Shown one piece after another: positions 18,299 to 26,987 of a stretch of 64,000 nucleotides of DNA. This DNA is from CAWBCR01 sp963787375 (GTDB lineage Bacteria > Chloroflexota > Anaerolineae > Aggregatilineales > UBA3940), in the NCBI GenBank assembly GCA_963787375.1, contig CAWBCR010000017.1, forward strand, positions 1 to 64,000, given 5' to 3'. How positions within the stretch are numbered: position 1 is the stretch's first letter; each line of letters starts with the position of its first letter. The notes under the pieces are model-generated. The model saw only the letters and a program-made list of their open reading frames with translations. It made no database searches and had not been told where the DNA came from. Both the position numbers and the translations under genes were made by a program.

Positions 18299-20938
18299 CT
18301 ACTTGCTCAATCGCAGGGTGACGATCTGACCCGGCCCTACCTCAAACGTAAACATCCCAAGTTCGTCAGCCTTGATGCGCTTGCCCAGCGGCGTCTCGTC
18401 GAGCCGGCAGTAGCTGGCAGTGCTGAACCCGGTGTCGGTTCGTATCATGACCTGCTGCGGCTCGCCGCTGACGTTGTAGCCGCGCACGATCATCCCTTTG
18501 CCATCGACGGCCTCTTTGACCGCGCTCAACACAAAAGCCGGGTTATCGACCTCGGCCAACGACGCGCAAGGGGCCAGCAGCCCGGCGTGGACATCTGTGA
18601 CGAGCGCAGCCAGCGACGTCTGTAAACCCCAGGCCTGCTGCCACGCCGGCAGCGGGTCGGCGCTGTGCGGGATCAGGCTGTACTGAAACGTGTGCTCACC
18701 GAGGCACTGCGCCTCGGGCGTTTCGACCGGCGGACCGTCAGCGCCCAGGCGATTGGGCAAATCGTCGCGGCTCAGCCAGCCGACGCAGCGCAGCAGCGTG
18801 AGGACAATCGTGACGCCGTCCGGCCCGGCGAGGACCGCAGACTCGGGCAGGCCGCGCGCGGCGACCGTCAGGCTGCTCTCGTCGCCTAGGACAGTTGTGA
18901 AGGCACGCTGCGGCTGTTCGAGGGCTGGCTGCTCGGCCCAGTCCGCGGTCTCCTCGCCGCCGGCAATAGCTAGCGCCCGGCGCGAGACCGCGAAGTGACC
19001 ATCGTAGAATGCCTCCTGCGCGATGATCCCGGTCGGGAAGTGCACCTGAAGCCGGTGATCACGGGCGGCGTTGCCGACCGTCACCTCAAAGTCCACGCGC
19101 GGCACCCCGCGTGCGATGCAAATCCTGCTGACTACTGTCACCGGCACAAACTGGGCCGCCAGCGGCAGCCGCGACTGTCGGTCGGACGTCAGCGTCTCCG
19201 GCAGCCTGAAAATCTGGAACAGCTCCAGCGACTGCGTCACCGGGCCTACTTCGCGCTCGACGTGCAGCGGTGTATTGGTGGGCACGTCGATCAGCGTGTT
19301 ACGCGCGGGTGGGCACATCGTCGACAGATCGCCGCGGTCACCGCCGTCAACAAAGCGGTTGAGCCCCTCAAATGAGCGACCCGTCCGCTTGTCGACCAGG
19401 CGCAGTGTTCCCTCCACCGGGTCCACAGACACGCTCAAATACTCGTTCTCGATGGTTGTCGGGTCGTCGGCTGCCAGCGAGTCATCCTCGGCGCGATCCG
19501 AGGTGCGCCGCACGCTGTAGGTGCGGTAGCCGAAGGGCGGCACGTCATACGCCACAAAACGGATGCTCAACGGGCCTGCTGCCTCGGCGGACGGCACGTC
19601 GGAAACCACGGGCGACGCCAACTCGACCGGCACCACGCTTCCTTCGTCATCCATAACCTCGACCGGCAGATCATCCACCGACAGCAGCGTGTCGGCGATG
19701 ACCGTATCGCTGCGCGACCAACTGCTCGCGTTGAAGACCACCAACGCTGGGTCCGTGTCGCTGGCTGTGGCTAGCTGCGTGTCAACCTGCCCTGCAATAA
19801 ACGCCAGGTTCTGGTCCACGATCTCCCCTGCGATCTGCTCGGCCTGGTCAAAGCGGGCCTCGATCTCGTGCGCCACCTGGTCGATCACGCGCCCCTGCGC
19901 CAACTCAACTGCGTGGTTCTGCAGTACAATTCGCCATGCGTGGCCAATAGGGTCGGCCTGGGAGCGCATCGGTGGCGCGTCAGTGTCGCCGTGCTGGAGC
20001 AGCAAGCTACTCCACAGGCTGAACGGTTCGGTCCAGCGTTCCAGCAATGTCTCTACGTCGTGGCTGCGCAGCTTCAGCGGCATGCGCGCGCTGAGCGCGC
20101 CTGCGCGGATCGGGTAGCGGTGCGATGAGCGCATCTCGCCGGCGACCAGCGGCAGATCGGCGTTGTCCTCCATGATTGCCGTTGCGACCTGGCCCAGGCT
20201 GCCAGCGCTAGCCGTTGCACCCTTGATCTTTCGCGACAGCGACCCCAACTGGCCCAGGACGTCGAGCGGCGGCGCGCCATGGTCGGAGCCAAACATCAGC
20301 GGCACCACGCACCCATTTGTGAACCCATTGAAGCCGCTGCGCGCCGCTTCGAGTGCGGCGGTGAGTGCCGCCGACCCGTCGGATGGAGTGCCGGTGCCGG
20401 TGACACTATTCCGCAGGTAGAGCAGCAGAACTCGGCTGCCGTTCGGTGCTTCCCACCACAACTCACACGGCGCATCGTCCAACCCGTTGCGCGCGGCAGC
20501 GCTCTCGATGCCAAAGCCCTGCAATATCTGGGGCATCTGCTCAATCTGCCCGGAGGTGTCGGGCAGATAACCTACGTTGAGCCGCCCGCCAAGCGCCGCG
20601 CAGATCTGGCTGCCAAGCAGCAGATTGCGGACAAGGCCTTCGGGGCTGGCCAGGAAAGGATCAGGGGCCACGTACCACGGCCCGACGTCGAGCCGGCCAC
20701 TCTTGACAAGCCGCGCCACGAGCCTCGCCCGCTCAGGTCGCAACTCCAGGTAGTCTTCAACGAGAACCGCCTGACCGTCGAGCAGCAGGCGCACGCCTTC
20801 GGGCGCGTCGGACAACAACTCCAGCAACTCGTCGAGCGCGCTGACCAGCGCCAACCGCGCACGCTGGAAGGGCTGGCGGCCTTCGCGGTGCCAGCGAATG
20901 TGTGGAATGACCTGCAAGGCGAGCGAACGTTTTGACAT
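18299..20938 (-). CDS. GH38 alpha-mannosidase-like protein with altered zinc-site residues
   Basis: 879 residues from ATG 20938. It aligns along its length with bacterial GH38 alpha-mannosidases: GYLPDTSGQIEQMPQIL (about 127), LWWEAPNGSRVLLLYLRN, the helical domain, and the C-terminal beta domains with YDVPPFGYRTYSV and VDFEVTVGNAARDHRL. In active members the N-terminal motif is PHTHWDREW, in which His and Asp bind zinc. Here it reads PHIRWHREG, so His is Arg and Asp is His. The later His motif (NHPHDSICG in relatives) reads NHAVELAQG. The Asp of PDTSG is kept. The frame is intact and these are clean substitutions. It may be inactive, use another metal geometry, or bind sugars. It is the last gene of an operon with a zinc-ribbon protein and an EamA exporter. 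Confidence 0.82.
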   Translation of the reverse strand: MSKRSLALQVIPHIRWHREGRQPFQRARLALVSALDELLELLSDAPEGVRLLLDGQAVLVEDYLELRPERARLVARLVKSGRLDVGPWYVAPDPFLASPEGLVRNLLLGSQICAALGGRLNVGYLPDTSGQIEQMPQILQGFGIESAAARNGLDDAPCELWWEAPNGSRVLLLYLRNSVTGTGTPSDGSAALTAALEAARSGFNGFTNGCVVPLMFGSDHGAPPLDVLGQLGSLSRKIKGATASAGSLGQVATAIMEDNADLPLVAGEMRSSHRYPIRAGALSARMPLKLRSHDVETLLERWTEPFSLWSSLLLQHGDTDAPPMRSQADPIGHAWRIVLQNHAVELAQGRVIDQVAHEIEARFDQAEQIAGEIVDQNLAFIAGQVDTQLATASDTDPALVVFNASSWSRSDTVIADTLLSVDDLPVEVMDDEGSVVPVELASPVVSDVPSAEAAGPLSIRFVAYDVPPFGYRTYSVRRTSDRAEDDSLAADDPTTIENEYLSVSVDPVEGTLRLVDKRTGRSFEGLNRFVDGGDRGDLSTMCPPARNTLIDVPTNTPLHVEREVGPVTQSLELFQIFRLPETLTSDRQSRLPLAAQFVPVTVVSRICIARGVPRVDFEVTVGNAARDHRLQVHFPTGIIAQEAFYDGHFAVSRRALAIAGGEETADWAEQPALEQPQRAFTTVLGDESSLTVAARGLPESAVLAGPDGVTIVLTLLRCVGWLSRDDLPNRLGADGPPVETPEAQCLGEHTFQYSLIPHSADPLPAWQQAWGLQTSLAALVTDVHAGLLAPCASLAEVDNPAFVLSAVKEAVDGKGMIVRGYNVSGEPQQVMIRTDTGFSTASYCRLDETPLGKRIKADELGMFTFEVGPGQIVTLRLSK

Positions 20939-20948
20939 TGAGATCGCG

Positions 20949-21158
20949 CTAGCTTTCGCCCTCGCCCGCTTCAGGCTCGGCGGCATGTGGCAGGGATCGC
21001 TTGAGTTGCTTGACGGTGATCTTATTGACTCGCCGGCACTTCGGGCACTCTGTGGCGTAATAAGTCTCGCCTGGCTTGAGTGAACTGAGCGCGGCCTGCA
21101 CCGCCTCGTGGTTCATCGACCAGCTCCAGTGGCAGTTGAAGCACGTGACCTTTAGCAT
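20949..21158 (-). CDS. small zinc-ribbon protein
   Basis: 69 residues with CFNCHWSW near the N-terminus and CPKCRRVNKI in the middle. The two CxxC pairs about 33 residues apart should form one zinc ribbon. The rest is charged, with an acidic tail EPEAGEGES. It starts 5 nt after the EamA stop and ends 10 nt before the GH38 start, so all three are one transcript. Function is unknown; RNA or protein binding is possible. Confidence 0.7.
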   Translation of the reverse strand: MLKVTCFNCHWSWSMNHEAVQAALSSLKPGETYYATECPKCRRVNKITVKQLKRSLPHAAEPEAGEGES

Positions 21159-21163
21159 GTTTC

Positions 21164-22107
21164 CTATCCTTGTGACAATGTCAGCGTATCCTCGGGTTGA
21201 AGCGGTTCCGCGAGGCGCGCCTTACGCCGTTCTTCGGCGATAGATGCCAGTACGATGCCGGTCATGATCAGCGCCGCTCCGGCTACTTGCAGCCAGCTTG
21301 GCCACTCGTGCAGAAAAACGATGGCCAGCACGGACGACCCGATTGGCTCGCCCAGCGTCGCGACACCGACGAACGTCGCTGAAAGGTGGCGGACACCGTA
21401 ATTCGCGGCGGTGTGCCCGATCATCTGGGGCACCAGCCCCAGTGTAACCATCCATAGGACGGTCATCAGGCTGTAGCCGGCCAGCGGAAGCCTGGCTATG
21501 ACGGCCCAGCCGCCAGCAGCAATGCGGCGGTGCCGTATACAATCCACAGGTACGAGACCAGCCGCAGCCGGCTGCGGACACTGCGCCCAATGAGCAGGTA
21601 CCCGGCGACCAGCACCGCGCCGCTTAGCGCGAGCAGGTTCCCCCAGTTGGTCGCACCCTGGCCGCCGCTCCAATCGGCCAGCCCGATGATGCTGCCGCCA
21701 GCCATTGCGGCCACCAGACCCAGCCATGTCAGCCGGGGGGTGCGCTCGCCCAGAACCAGCGGGGCAGCCAGCCCCAACCACAGCGGGGTTGTCGTGACGA
21801 GCACCACCGAGCTCGCTACCGACGTAAACGCCAGCGATGTAATCCAACTTGCAAAGTGCAGGCCAAGCAAGACCCCACTCAACACCAGGATCGCGATCTC
21901 TTTCCAACTCAGTTTAGCATAATCTTGCCACGCGCGCTGTCTGGCGGCGAGAAGGCTCATAACGATAGTGGCCGTGCCCAGCCGGTAGGCGGCGATCACC
22001 AGCGACGGCGCACCACCGGCCATCGCCAGACGAATCATGATCGACGCGGATGACATGGCCAGCACGCCAACGCTCAGGATAAGCCCCAGCTTGATATTCT
22101 GATTCAC
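21164..22107 (-). CDS. EamA/DMT-family exporter (frameshifted)
   Basis: About 314 residues with ten predicted membrane helices in two EamA repeats. The first repeat shows LILSVGVLAMSSASIMIRLA and GLHFASWITSLAFTSVASSV; the second shows NYGVRHLSATFVGVATLGEP and VAGAALIMTGIVLASI. EamA proteins export or exchange small metabolites such as amino acids and nucleotide sugars. A one-base loss near 21,505 breaks the frame between YLWIVYGTAALLLAAG and GWAVIARLPLAGYSL; joined, they make a normal protein. GTG 22107 is taken as the start because the reading upstream of it (Cys/His/Arg-rich) is unlike the family; the exact start is uncertain. Confidence 0.85.
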
Positions 22108-22393
22108 TGGCTGCCCTTGCCGGAGCCGGTGTCCGGCTTGATCGGCGTGCTGCACTGCACTGCCTTGAATATTGATTCTACGGAAGTTACAATCTGTATG
22201 CTTGCACGGGTGCGACATGCCCTGCGGGCCGCCTGGCCCGCAAATCCCGCCAAGTTGGCTGGAATGTCAGGATAATATCATCGCACCGGGTGGCGGTCAA
22301 CGTGCGCAATTGACGGATGCGTGTCATCGTACGCCCGCTCATCTCTTCGTTGTACGTGCGACGTCTTCTCTCACACCAAAGGAGGCAGTGAGT

Positions 22394-23005
22394 ATGGCTT
22401 TTGAATGTCCACCCTTACCGTATGCGTACGATGCGCTCGAACCCCATATCGACAAGATGACGATGGAAATCCATCACGACAAACACCATCAGGGATACGT
22501 GAACAACCTCAACAAGGCGCTTGACGGGCACCCGGATCTGCTCAAGTTGAGCGTCGAAGACCTGCTGAAGGATCTCAACAAGGTCCCCGAGAACATACGC
22601 ACCGCCGTGCGCAACAATGGCGGCGGCCATGCGAATCACTCGCTGTTCTGGCCCAGCATGGGACCAAACGGTGGCGGCGAGGCAAGGGGCAAGCTCGGCG
22701 ACGAGATCAAGAAGGTGTTTGGCTCATTTGATGCCTTCAAGGGGCAGTTCTCTTCAGCCGCCGCGACCCGCTTTGGGAGCGGCTGGGCATGGCTGTCGCT
22801 CGACCGCAGCGGCAAGCTCGTTGTTTCCAGCACGCCCAACCAGGACAGCCCCCTGTCTGAGGGGATGACGCCGCTGCTCGGCCTGGACGTGTGGGAGCAC
22901 GCTTACTATCTCAAATATCAGAACCGCAGGGGCGACTACGTTGCGGCGTGGTGGAACCTCGTCAAGTGGGATGAGATTGCCGCAAGATATGACGCCGTTT
23001 CGTAG
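22394..23005 (+). CDS. sodA: superoxide dismutase, Mn/Fe family (Mn-type features)
   Basis: 203 residues from ATG 22394, preceded by the strong ribosome site AAAGGAGG. It converts superoxide to oxygen and hydrogen peroxide. Metal ligands are the His in MEIHHDKHHQGYV (about 29), the His in GGHANHSLFW (about 80), and the Asp and His in DVWEHAYYLKY (about 165 and 169). GPNGGGEA and the Gln in TPNQDSP are features of manganese enzymes. No signal peptide is seen, so it is cytoplasmic. A perfect hairpin (TGCGGGCC, loop GCCT, GGCCCGCA at 22223-22242) lies in the 286-nt gap upstream and may be regulatory. Confidence 0.96.
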   Translation: MAFECPPLPYAYDALEPHIDKMTMEIHHDKHHQGYVNNLNKALDGHPDLLKLSVEDLLKDLNKVPENIRTAVRNNGGGHANHSLFWPSMGPNGGGEARGKLGDEIKKVFGSFDAFKGQFSSAAATRFGSGWAWLSLDRSGKLVVSSTPNQDSPLSEGMTPLLGLDVWEHAYYLKYQNRRGDYVAAWWNLVKWDEIAARYDAVS

Positions 23006-23088
23006 AATCTGGGCTATAATGGTAATGCTACCTGATGGCCTCAGGTGGCATCACTAACAGAATCTACGGTTCGATAGGAGATTACCAG

Positions 23089-23439
23089 ATGACCCACATC
23101 ATCACCAGTCTGTGCCTCCGTGACGGCGCGTGCGTGGAAGTGTGCCCGGTTGAGTGCATTATTCCAGGCAAGCCCGAGGACGAGTGGCCGTGGTACTTCA
23201 TTGACCCGGACACTTGCATTGACTGCGGCGCGTGCATCCCTGAATGTCCATACGAGGCCATCTTCATTGAGGAAGAAGTCCCGAACGCGTTCGAGATGGC
23301 CGCCGGTCAGAAACGCATTCCCTTTGATACCAAGAAGGAAACTGAATACGCGGGCGGCGAGGTGTTCGACCTCACCGCAGATATTCAACCCAATTACGAC
23401 TTCTACCAGAAGGGTCCTGGGTACGACGCCCTGGGGTAG
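23089..23439 (+). CDS. ferredoxin with two [4Fe-4S]-type cysteine motifs
   Basis: 116 residues from ATG 23089, preceded by TAGGAG. The first half has two clusters of cysteines, CLRDGACVEVCPVECI and CIDCGACIPECPYEAI, as in 7Fe/8Fe bacterial ferredoxins that carry low-potential electrons. The first cluster has the wider spacing CxxxxxCxxxC, as seen in ferredoxins with one 3Fe or altered site. The second half is a tail of about 55 residues (FDTKKETEYAGGEVFDL). A TATAAT at 23015-23020 may be its own -10 box; no good -35 is seen. A terminator follows. Confidence 0.92.
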   Translation: MTHIITSLCLRDGACVEVCPVECIIPGKPEDEWPWYFIDPDTCIDCGACIPECPYEAIFIEEEVPNAFEMAAGQKRIPFDTKKETEYAGGEVFDLTADIQPNYDFYQKGPGYDALG

Positions 23440-23462
23440 TCTCAGAGGCCAACAGCAAGACG

Positions 23463-23496
23463 GAGAGCAGCGCCCCCACCGGTGCTGCTCTCTTTT
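23463..23496 (+). terminator. rho-independent terminator after ferredoxin
   Basis: A 9-bp stem (GAGAGCAGC with GCTGCTCTC) with a 12-nt loop is followed by TTTT. Confidence 0.8.
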
Positions 23497-23550
23497 CTCC
23501 GGACGATACAATCAATGATGTAAGTCCGTTGCCAGAGTAGGAGCGATTTG

Positions 23551-24985
23551 ATGAGCGATTTCCGTATCGAAAAAGATTTGCTGGGCGAGCTGAAAGTGCC
23601 CGCCGATGCGCTGTACGCGGCGCAGACGCAGCGCGCAGTCGAGAACTTCCCAGTATCCGGCCTCAGGCAGTACCGTGCATTCATCTGGTCCATGGCCGTC
23701 ATCAAGCGCGCGGCGGCTGAGGTTAACCTTGCGCTTGGGTTGTTTCGGGACCGGCAGACAGGCGACAAAACAGTCAGCGGGGAGGAGATCGCGAGGGCGA
23801 TCATGCAGGCCGCCGACGAAGTCATCGCGGGAAAGTGGGATGATCAGTTCGTGGTCGATCCCTTCCAGGCCGGGGCGGGAACCTCGCACAACATGAACGC
23901 CAATGAGGTGATCGCCAACCGCGCCAACCAGATTCTTGGCTTCCGGCTGGACGACAGCGCGAAGCCCGTCCATCCGAACGACCACGTCAATATGGCTCAA
24001 TCGACCAATGACACGATCCCGACGGCCCTGCGGCTGGGCTGCCTGTGGCGGCTTGACGAGCTGACCGACGTGCTCGACGACCTGGCAGCGGCGTTCGCCC
24101 AGAAGGCCCGCGACTTTGACGGCATCGTCAAATCGGGCCGGACTCACCTTCAGGACGCGGTGCCCGTGAGGCTGGGCCAGGAGTTCTCAGCATATGCCCG
24201 CGCCATCGAGCGCGACACCGAGAAGATCGTCAGCGCGGCGGCTGGATTACGGCGGCTTGGCATCGGCGGGACGGCCACCGGCACTGGCCTGAACGCACAC
24301 CCGGAATTCCACGCACGCATGGTCAAGGTGCTCGAAGCGCTGACCGGCCTTGAACTGGAGACGTCGGATAACCTGTTTGAGTCGATGCAGTCGCTGCAGG
24401 ACGTGGTCCATTTCAGCGGCGCGATCCGCACGCTGGCGCAGGACATGACGCGCATCGGCAACGACCTGCGCTTGCTGTCATCAGGACCGGCCACAGGCCT
24501 CAACGAGATCGTGCTGCCGGCGGTGCAGCCCGGTTCAAGCATCATGCCTGGCAAGATCAACCCCAGTATCGTCGAGATGGTCAACCAGACCATGTACCAT
24601 GTCATGGGAAACGATCTGGCGGTGATGATGTGCGGGCAGGCGGGCCAGCTTGAGCTGAACGTTATGATGCCCATTGTCGGCTACAACCTTTTCCAGACGA
24701 TGGACATCACGATCAACGCCTTGCGAAATCCTGAAAGAGCGGGCCATCGACGGGCTCGAGGCGAACGCCGAGAAAGCCGCGGGCTGGCTTTCCCGGAATG
24801 CCATCCTTGTGACCGCGCTGAACCCGGTGATCGGTTATCTCAAAGGCGCTGAGGTCGCCAAAGAGGCGATGGGCAGCGGGCGGACCATCCGCGAGGTCGT
24901 GGTCGAAAAAGGCTATCTGAGCGCAGAGGAGGCTGACAAGCTGCTGGATGCTCGCCGCATGACCGAAGGCGGCATCATGGAGTAG
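23551..24985 (+). CDS. aspA: aspartase/fumarase-superfamily lyase, aspartate ammonia-lyase favoured (frameshifted)
   Basis: About 478 residues from ATG 23551 (ribosome site GTAGGAG). Superfamily motifs are RIEKDLLGELKVPADALY, VNMAQSTNDTIPTA, GSGRTHLQDAVP-like KSGRTHLQDAVP, GGTATGTGLNAHP and the signature GSSIMPGKINPS. LRLLSSGPATGLNEI and STND (rather than SSND and GIGEI of fumarase) favour aspartase, which releases ammonia from aspartate to give fumarate. A one-base insertion near 24,725 shifts the frame after ITINALR; EILKERAIDGLEANAEKAAG continues in the next frame to the normal C-terminus. Fumarase activity is not excluded. Confidence 0.85.
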
Positions 24986-25025
24986 TGCCTTGCGGGGGGA
25001 GTGAGAGCCCTGAATAGGCCCCAGC

Positions 25026-25685
25026 TTACGATGGCTTCAATTCAACGAAGACGTGGCCCGCTGCCGGCACTCCAAGCGCGTGCTGGGTGTCACCAATTGC
25101 TATCGTGATCGGGCCGCCGAACGGGGCCGTCTCAAGCACGTCGATCTTGACGCCGGGCCCGATCCCAAGACTGCCCAGATAGCGGAGTAGCGCCGGGTCT
25201 TCGTCATCGACGCGGGCGACCCGCCCGCTCTGGCCGGTGTGCAGCTCGCTCAGGCGGCGCCCTTTCTCCGGCCCGATCTTGCCGTCCTCGGTCGGGATGG
25301 GTGCGCCATGCGGGTCGATCACCGGGTTGCCCAGGGACTCGGAGATGCGCTCGATAAACAGCGGCGAGACGGCATGCTCCAGACGTTCGGCCTCGTCGTG
25401 GACTTCATCCCAACTGTAGCCGAGCGCCTCGATCAGATATAATTCGATCAGCCGGTGATGCCGGATGACCTCCAGCGCGATGCGCTCGCCCTGCCTGGTG
25501 AGTGTTACACCACGATAGGGCTGGTAGTCGACGAGATCCGACTCGCTCAGCCGTTTGATCACACCGGTTACCGACGCAGGTTCCACGCCGAGCGCCCTGG
25601 CGATAATTGTCGTGCGCACCGGGGATTTTTCATGCTGAAGATGGTATATCGCTTTGAGATAGTCTTCTCGTTCCTTGGTGAGCAC
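25026..25685 (-). CDS. DtxR/MntR-family metal-dependent repressor
   Basis: 219 residues from GTG 25685. A winged helix (LTKEREDYLKAIYHL, TTIIARALGVEPASVTGVIKRL) is followed by the metal-binding and dimer domain (VIRHHRLIELYLIEALGYSWDEVHDEAERLEH, with the His/Glu ligands of the family) and a C-terminal SH3-like FeoA domain (VDVLE-like VKIDVLETAPFGG). Such proteins repress iron or manganese uptake genes when metal is bound. The start is set at 25685 because AATGAGG precedes it and a -10 box at 25727-25732 would start transcription near 25720, inside the longer reading from 25718. Confidence 0.92.
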   Translation of the reverse strand: MLTKEREDYLKAIYHLQHEKSPVRTTIIARALGVEPASVTGVIKRLSESDLVDYQPYRGVTLTRQGERIALEVIRHHRLIELYLIEALGYSWDEVHDEAERLEHAVSPLFIERISESLGNPVIDPHGAPIPTEDGKIGPEKGRRLSELHTGQSGRVARVDDEDPALLRYLGSLGIGPGVKIDVLETAPFGGPITIAIGDTQHALGVPAAGHVFVELKPS

Positions 25686-25726
25686 GCTGACCTCATTCTG
25701 TCTATGCGCCTGTGTCACGCGTTGAT

Positions 25727-25732
25727 ATTATA
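25727..25732 (-). promoter_or_regulatory. -10 box of the DtxR-family gene
   Basis: TATAAT on the minus strand, 41 nt before GTG 25685. The -35 region (TGAAGC at a 17-nt spacing) is weak. The overlap with an AT-rich dyad suggests possible self-control. Confidence 0.45.
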
Positions 25733-25754
25733 GCACAAGCAGGTTTGGTGCTTC

Positions 25755-26198
25755 ATGTACCGTTCGTCACTGGTTGAACGACTCACCATCGATTTAAATC
25801 GCCTGGAACTCATCGCCGCGCATGCCCGGCGTGAATCGCCTCGCGAAGTGTGCGGGCTCTTGGGCGGGGTAGGGGGACGCGTCGAACTGGTGGTGCCTGT
25901 CGCCAACGTGGCCGCGGACCCATCGATTGCGTTCACGATGGATGGGTCCGGCCTGCTGGGCGCTTTCAAGCAAATAGCCCGGTGCGGCCTTGAGCTACTG
26001 GCATTCTACCATTCGCATCCCCCCGGCTCTCGATGGGACCCGTCTCCCAGCGATGTGGTGCAGGTTGCTTACCCCGACGTGCTTACAGTTATTGTCGTGC
26101 TGGATGATTTAGGCCGCGTGGCCAGCCTGCGCGCTTTCAGCATTCGCGGCGGCCTGTCTGTCGAAGTGCCGCTGACCGTCGGCACCTCCGAGGCGTGA
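25755..26198 (+). CDS. JAMM/MPN-domain metalloprotease-like protein
   Basis: 147 residues, a single MPN domain. It has RESPREVCGLLGG (glutamate of the JAMM site, about residue 30) and YHSHPPGSRWDPSPSD (about 90), the H-x-H ... S-x-x-D zinc signature with one residue more than usual between HSHP and S. The family cleaves isopeptide or peptide bonds next to ubiquitin-like proteins, or acts in cysteine/thiamine synthesis. No ThiS/MoaD-like or E1-like gene lies beside it. It is divergent from the DtxR-family gene. A GGGGTAGGGGG motif lies inside the frame, encoding Gly-Gly-Val-Gly-Gly. Confidence 0.85.
   Translation: MYRSSLVERLTIDLNRLELIAAHARRESPREVCGLLGGVGGRVELVVPVANVAADPSIAFTMDGSGLLGAFKQIARCGLELLAFYHSHPPGSRWDPSPSDVVQVAYPDVLTVIVVLDDLGRVASLRAFSIRGGLSVEVPLTVGTSEA
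25866..25876 (+). repeat. GGGGTAGGGGG motif, copy 3 (KOPS-like)
   Basis: Exact 11-mer inside the JAMM protease gene. Confidence 0.6.
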
Positions 26199-26312
26199 CG
26201 CAACTCCACGGAGGCCGTCAGTGTTTATACATAGTGTAGAAACCGGCAAAATGGGATAACATAAGCCCAGAATTGCAGCACTCCTGCTGCCGGGTCTGGT
26301 GAGGGGATTGCT

Positions 26313-26954
26313 ATGCACACTGTTCTGGCGTATGCCATTTCAATTGCTCTGGCATATTTACTGGGCTCCGTCCCAGTCGGGCTGATCGTGGTCAAGGCAT
26401 TGACCGGCCAGGATTTGCGAGACTTCGGCAGCGGACGCACCGGAGGAACCAACGCTGGACGCGCGGGCGGCAGGCTGGCAGGAATCCTGACCGGGCTTGG
26501 CGACTTCCTCAAAGGCGTGGGCGCAGTCAATATCGCGCGGATCATCTGGCCCGGTGCACCTGTCCTTGAGGCAGCATGCGGTGCGGCTGCCGTGCTGGGC
26601 CACAACTATTCAATCTACATCGGCTTCCGGGGTGGGGCCGGCACCGGCCCGAATGTTGGAGCGGCGTGCGCATTGTGGCCGTGGGCGATCCCCATCCTCG
26701 CTCCGGCTGTGCCACTCATCCTCGTGCTGACCGGCTACGCGTCGGTGACCAGCACTTCGATTGCGGTCGGGGTCCTGCTGATCTTTCTGGTGCGCGCGAT
26801 CTTTTTCGGGAGCCCGTGGGCCTACGTGGGCTACGCCGCGGCGACAACGCTGCTGGTGGCCATCGCCCTGATTCCCAACTACCGGCGTCTGATCGAAGGG
26901 ACTGAGCGCAGAGTTGGCCCGCGTGCAAAAGCGGCTGCACACCAGGGCGACTAG
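26313..26954 (+). CDS. PlsY-like glycerol-3-phosphate acyltransferase homologue
   Basis: 213 residues with about five to seven membrane helices. PlsY moves an acyl group from acyl phosphate to glycerol 3-phosphate, the first step of phospholipid synthesis. Motif 1 (LLGSVPVGLIV) and motif 2 (FGSGRTGGTNAGR) are close to consensus. Motif 3 is changed: typical enzymes have FKGGKGVAT, whereas this one reads FRGGAGTGPNVG after GHNYSIYIG, losing the second lysine. This may be a PlsY paralogue with another role, so no gene symbol is given. It has its own gap upstream with weak -10-like sequences. Confidence 0.8.
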   Translation: MHTVLAYAISIALAYLLGSVPVGLIVVKALTGQDLRDFGSGRTGGTNAGRAGGRLAGILTGLGDFLKGVGAVNIARIIWPGAPVLEAACGAAAVLGHNYSIYIGFRGGAGTGPNVGAACALWPWAIPILAPAVPLILVLTGYASVTSTSIAVGVLLIFLVRAIFFGSPWAYVGYAAATTLLVAIALIPNYRRLIEGTERRVGPRAKAAAHQGD

Positions 26955-26987
26955 GGTCGGCCCTTCGTCGCAGTCACCAGGGCGGCA

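Noticed and set aside
18305..20930. Several + strand open frames of 100-220 codons across the GH38 gene
   Set aside because: They are shadows of a long, well-conserved minus-strand gene and show no family motifs.
24700..24760. Programmed frameshift in aspA
   Set aside because: No slippery heptamer or downstream structure; many other genes in the window have similar single shifts, so an error is simpler.
23551..24985. Fumarase class II (fumC) as the first call for this lyase
   Set aside because: STND and LSSGPATGLNEI match aspartases better than SSND and GIGEI of fumarases; fumarase is kept only as an alternative.
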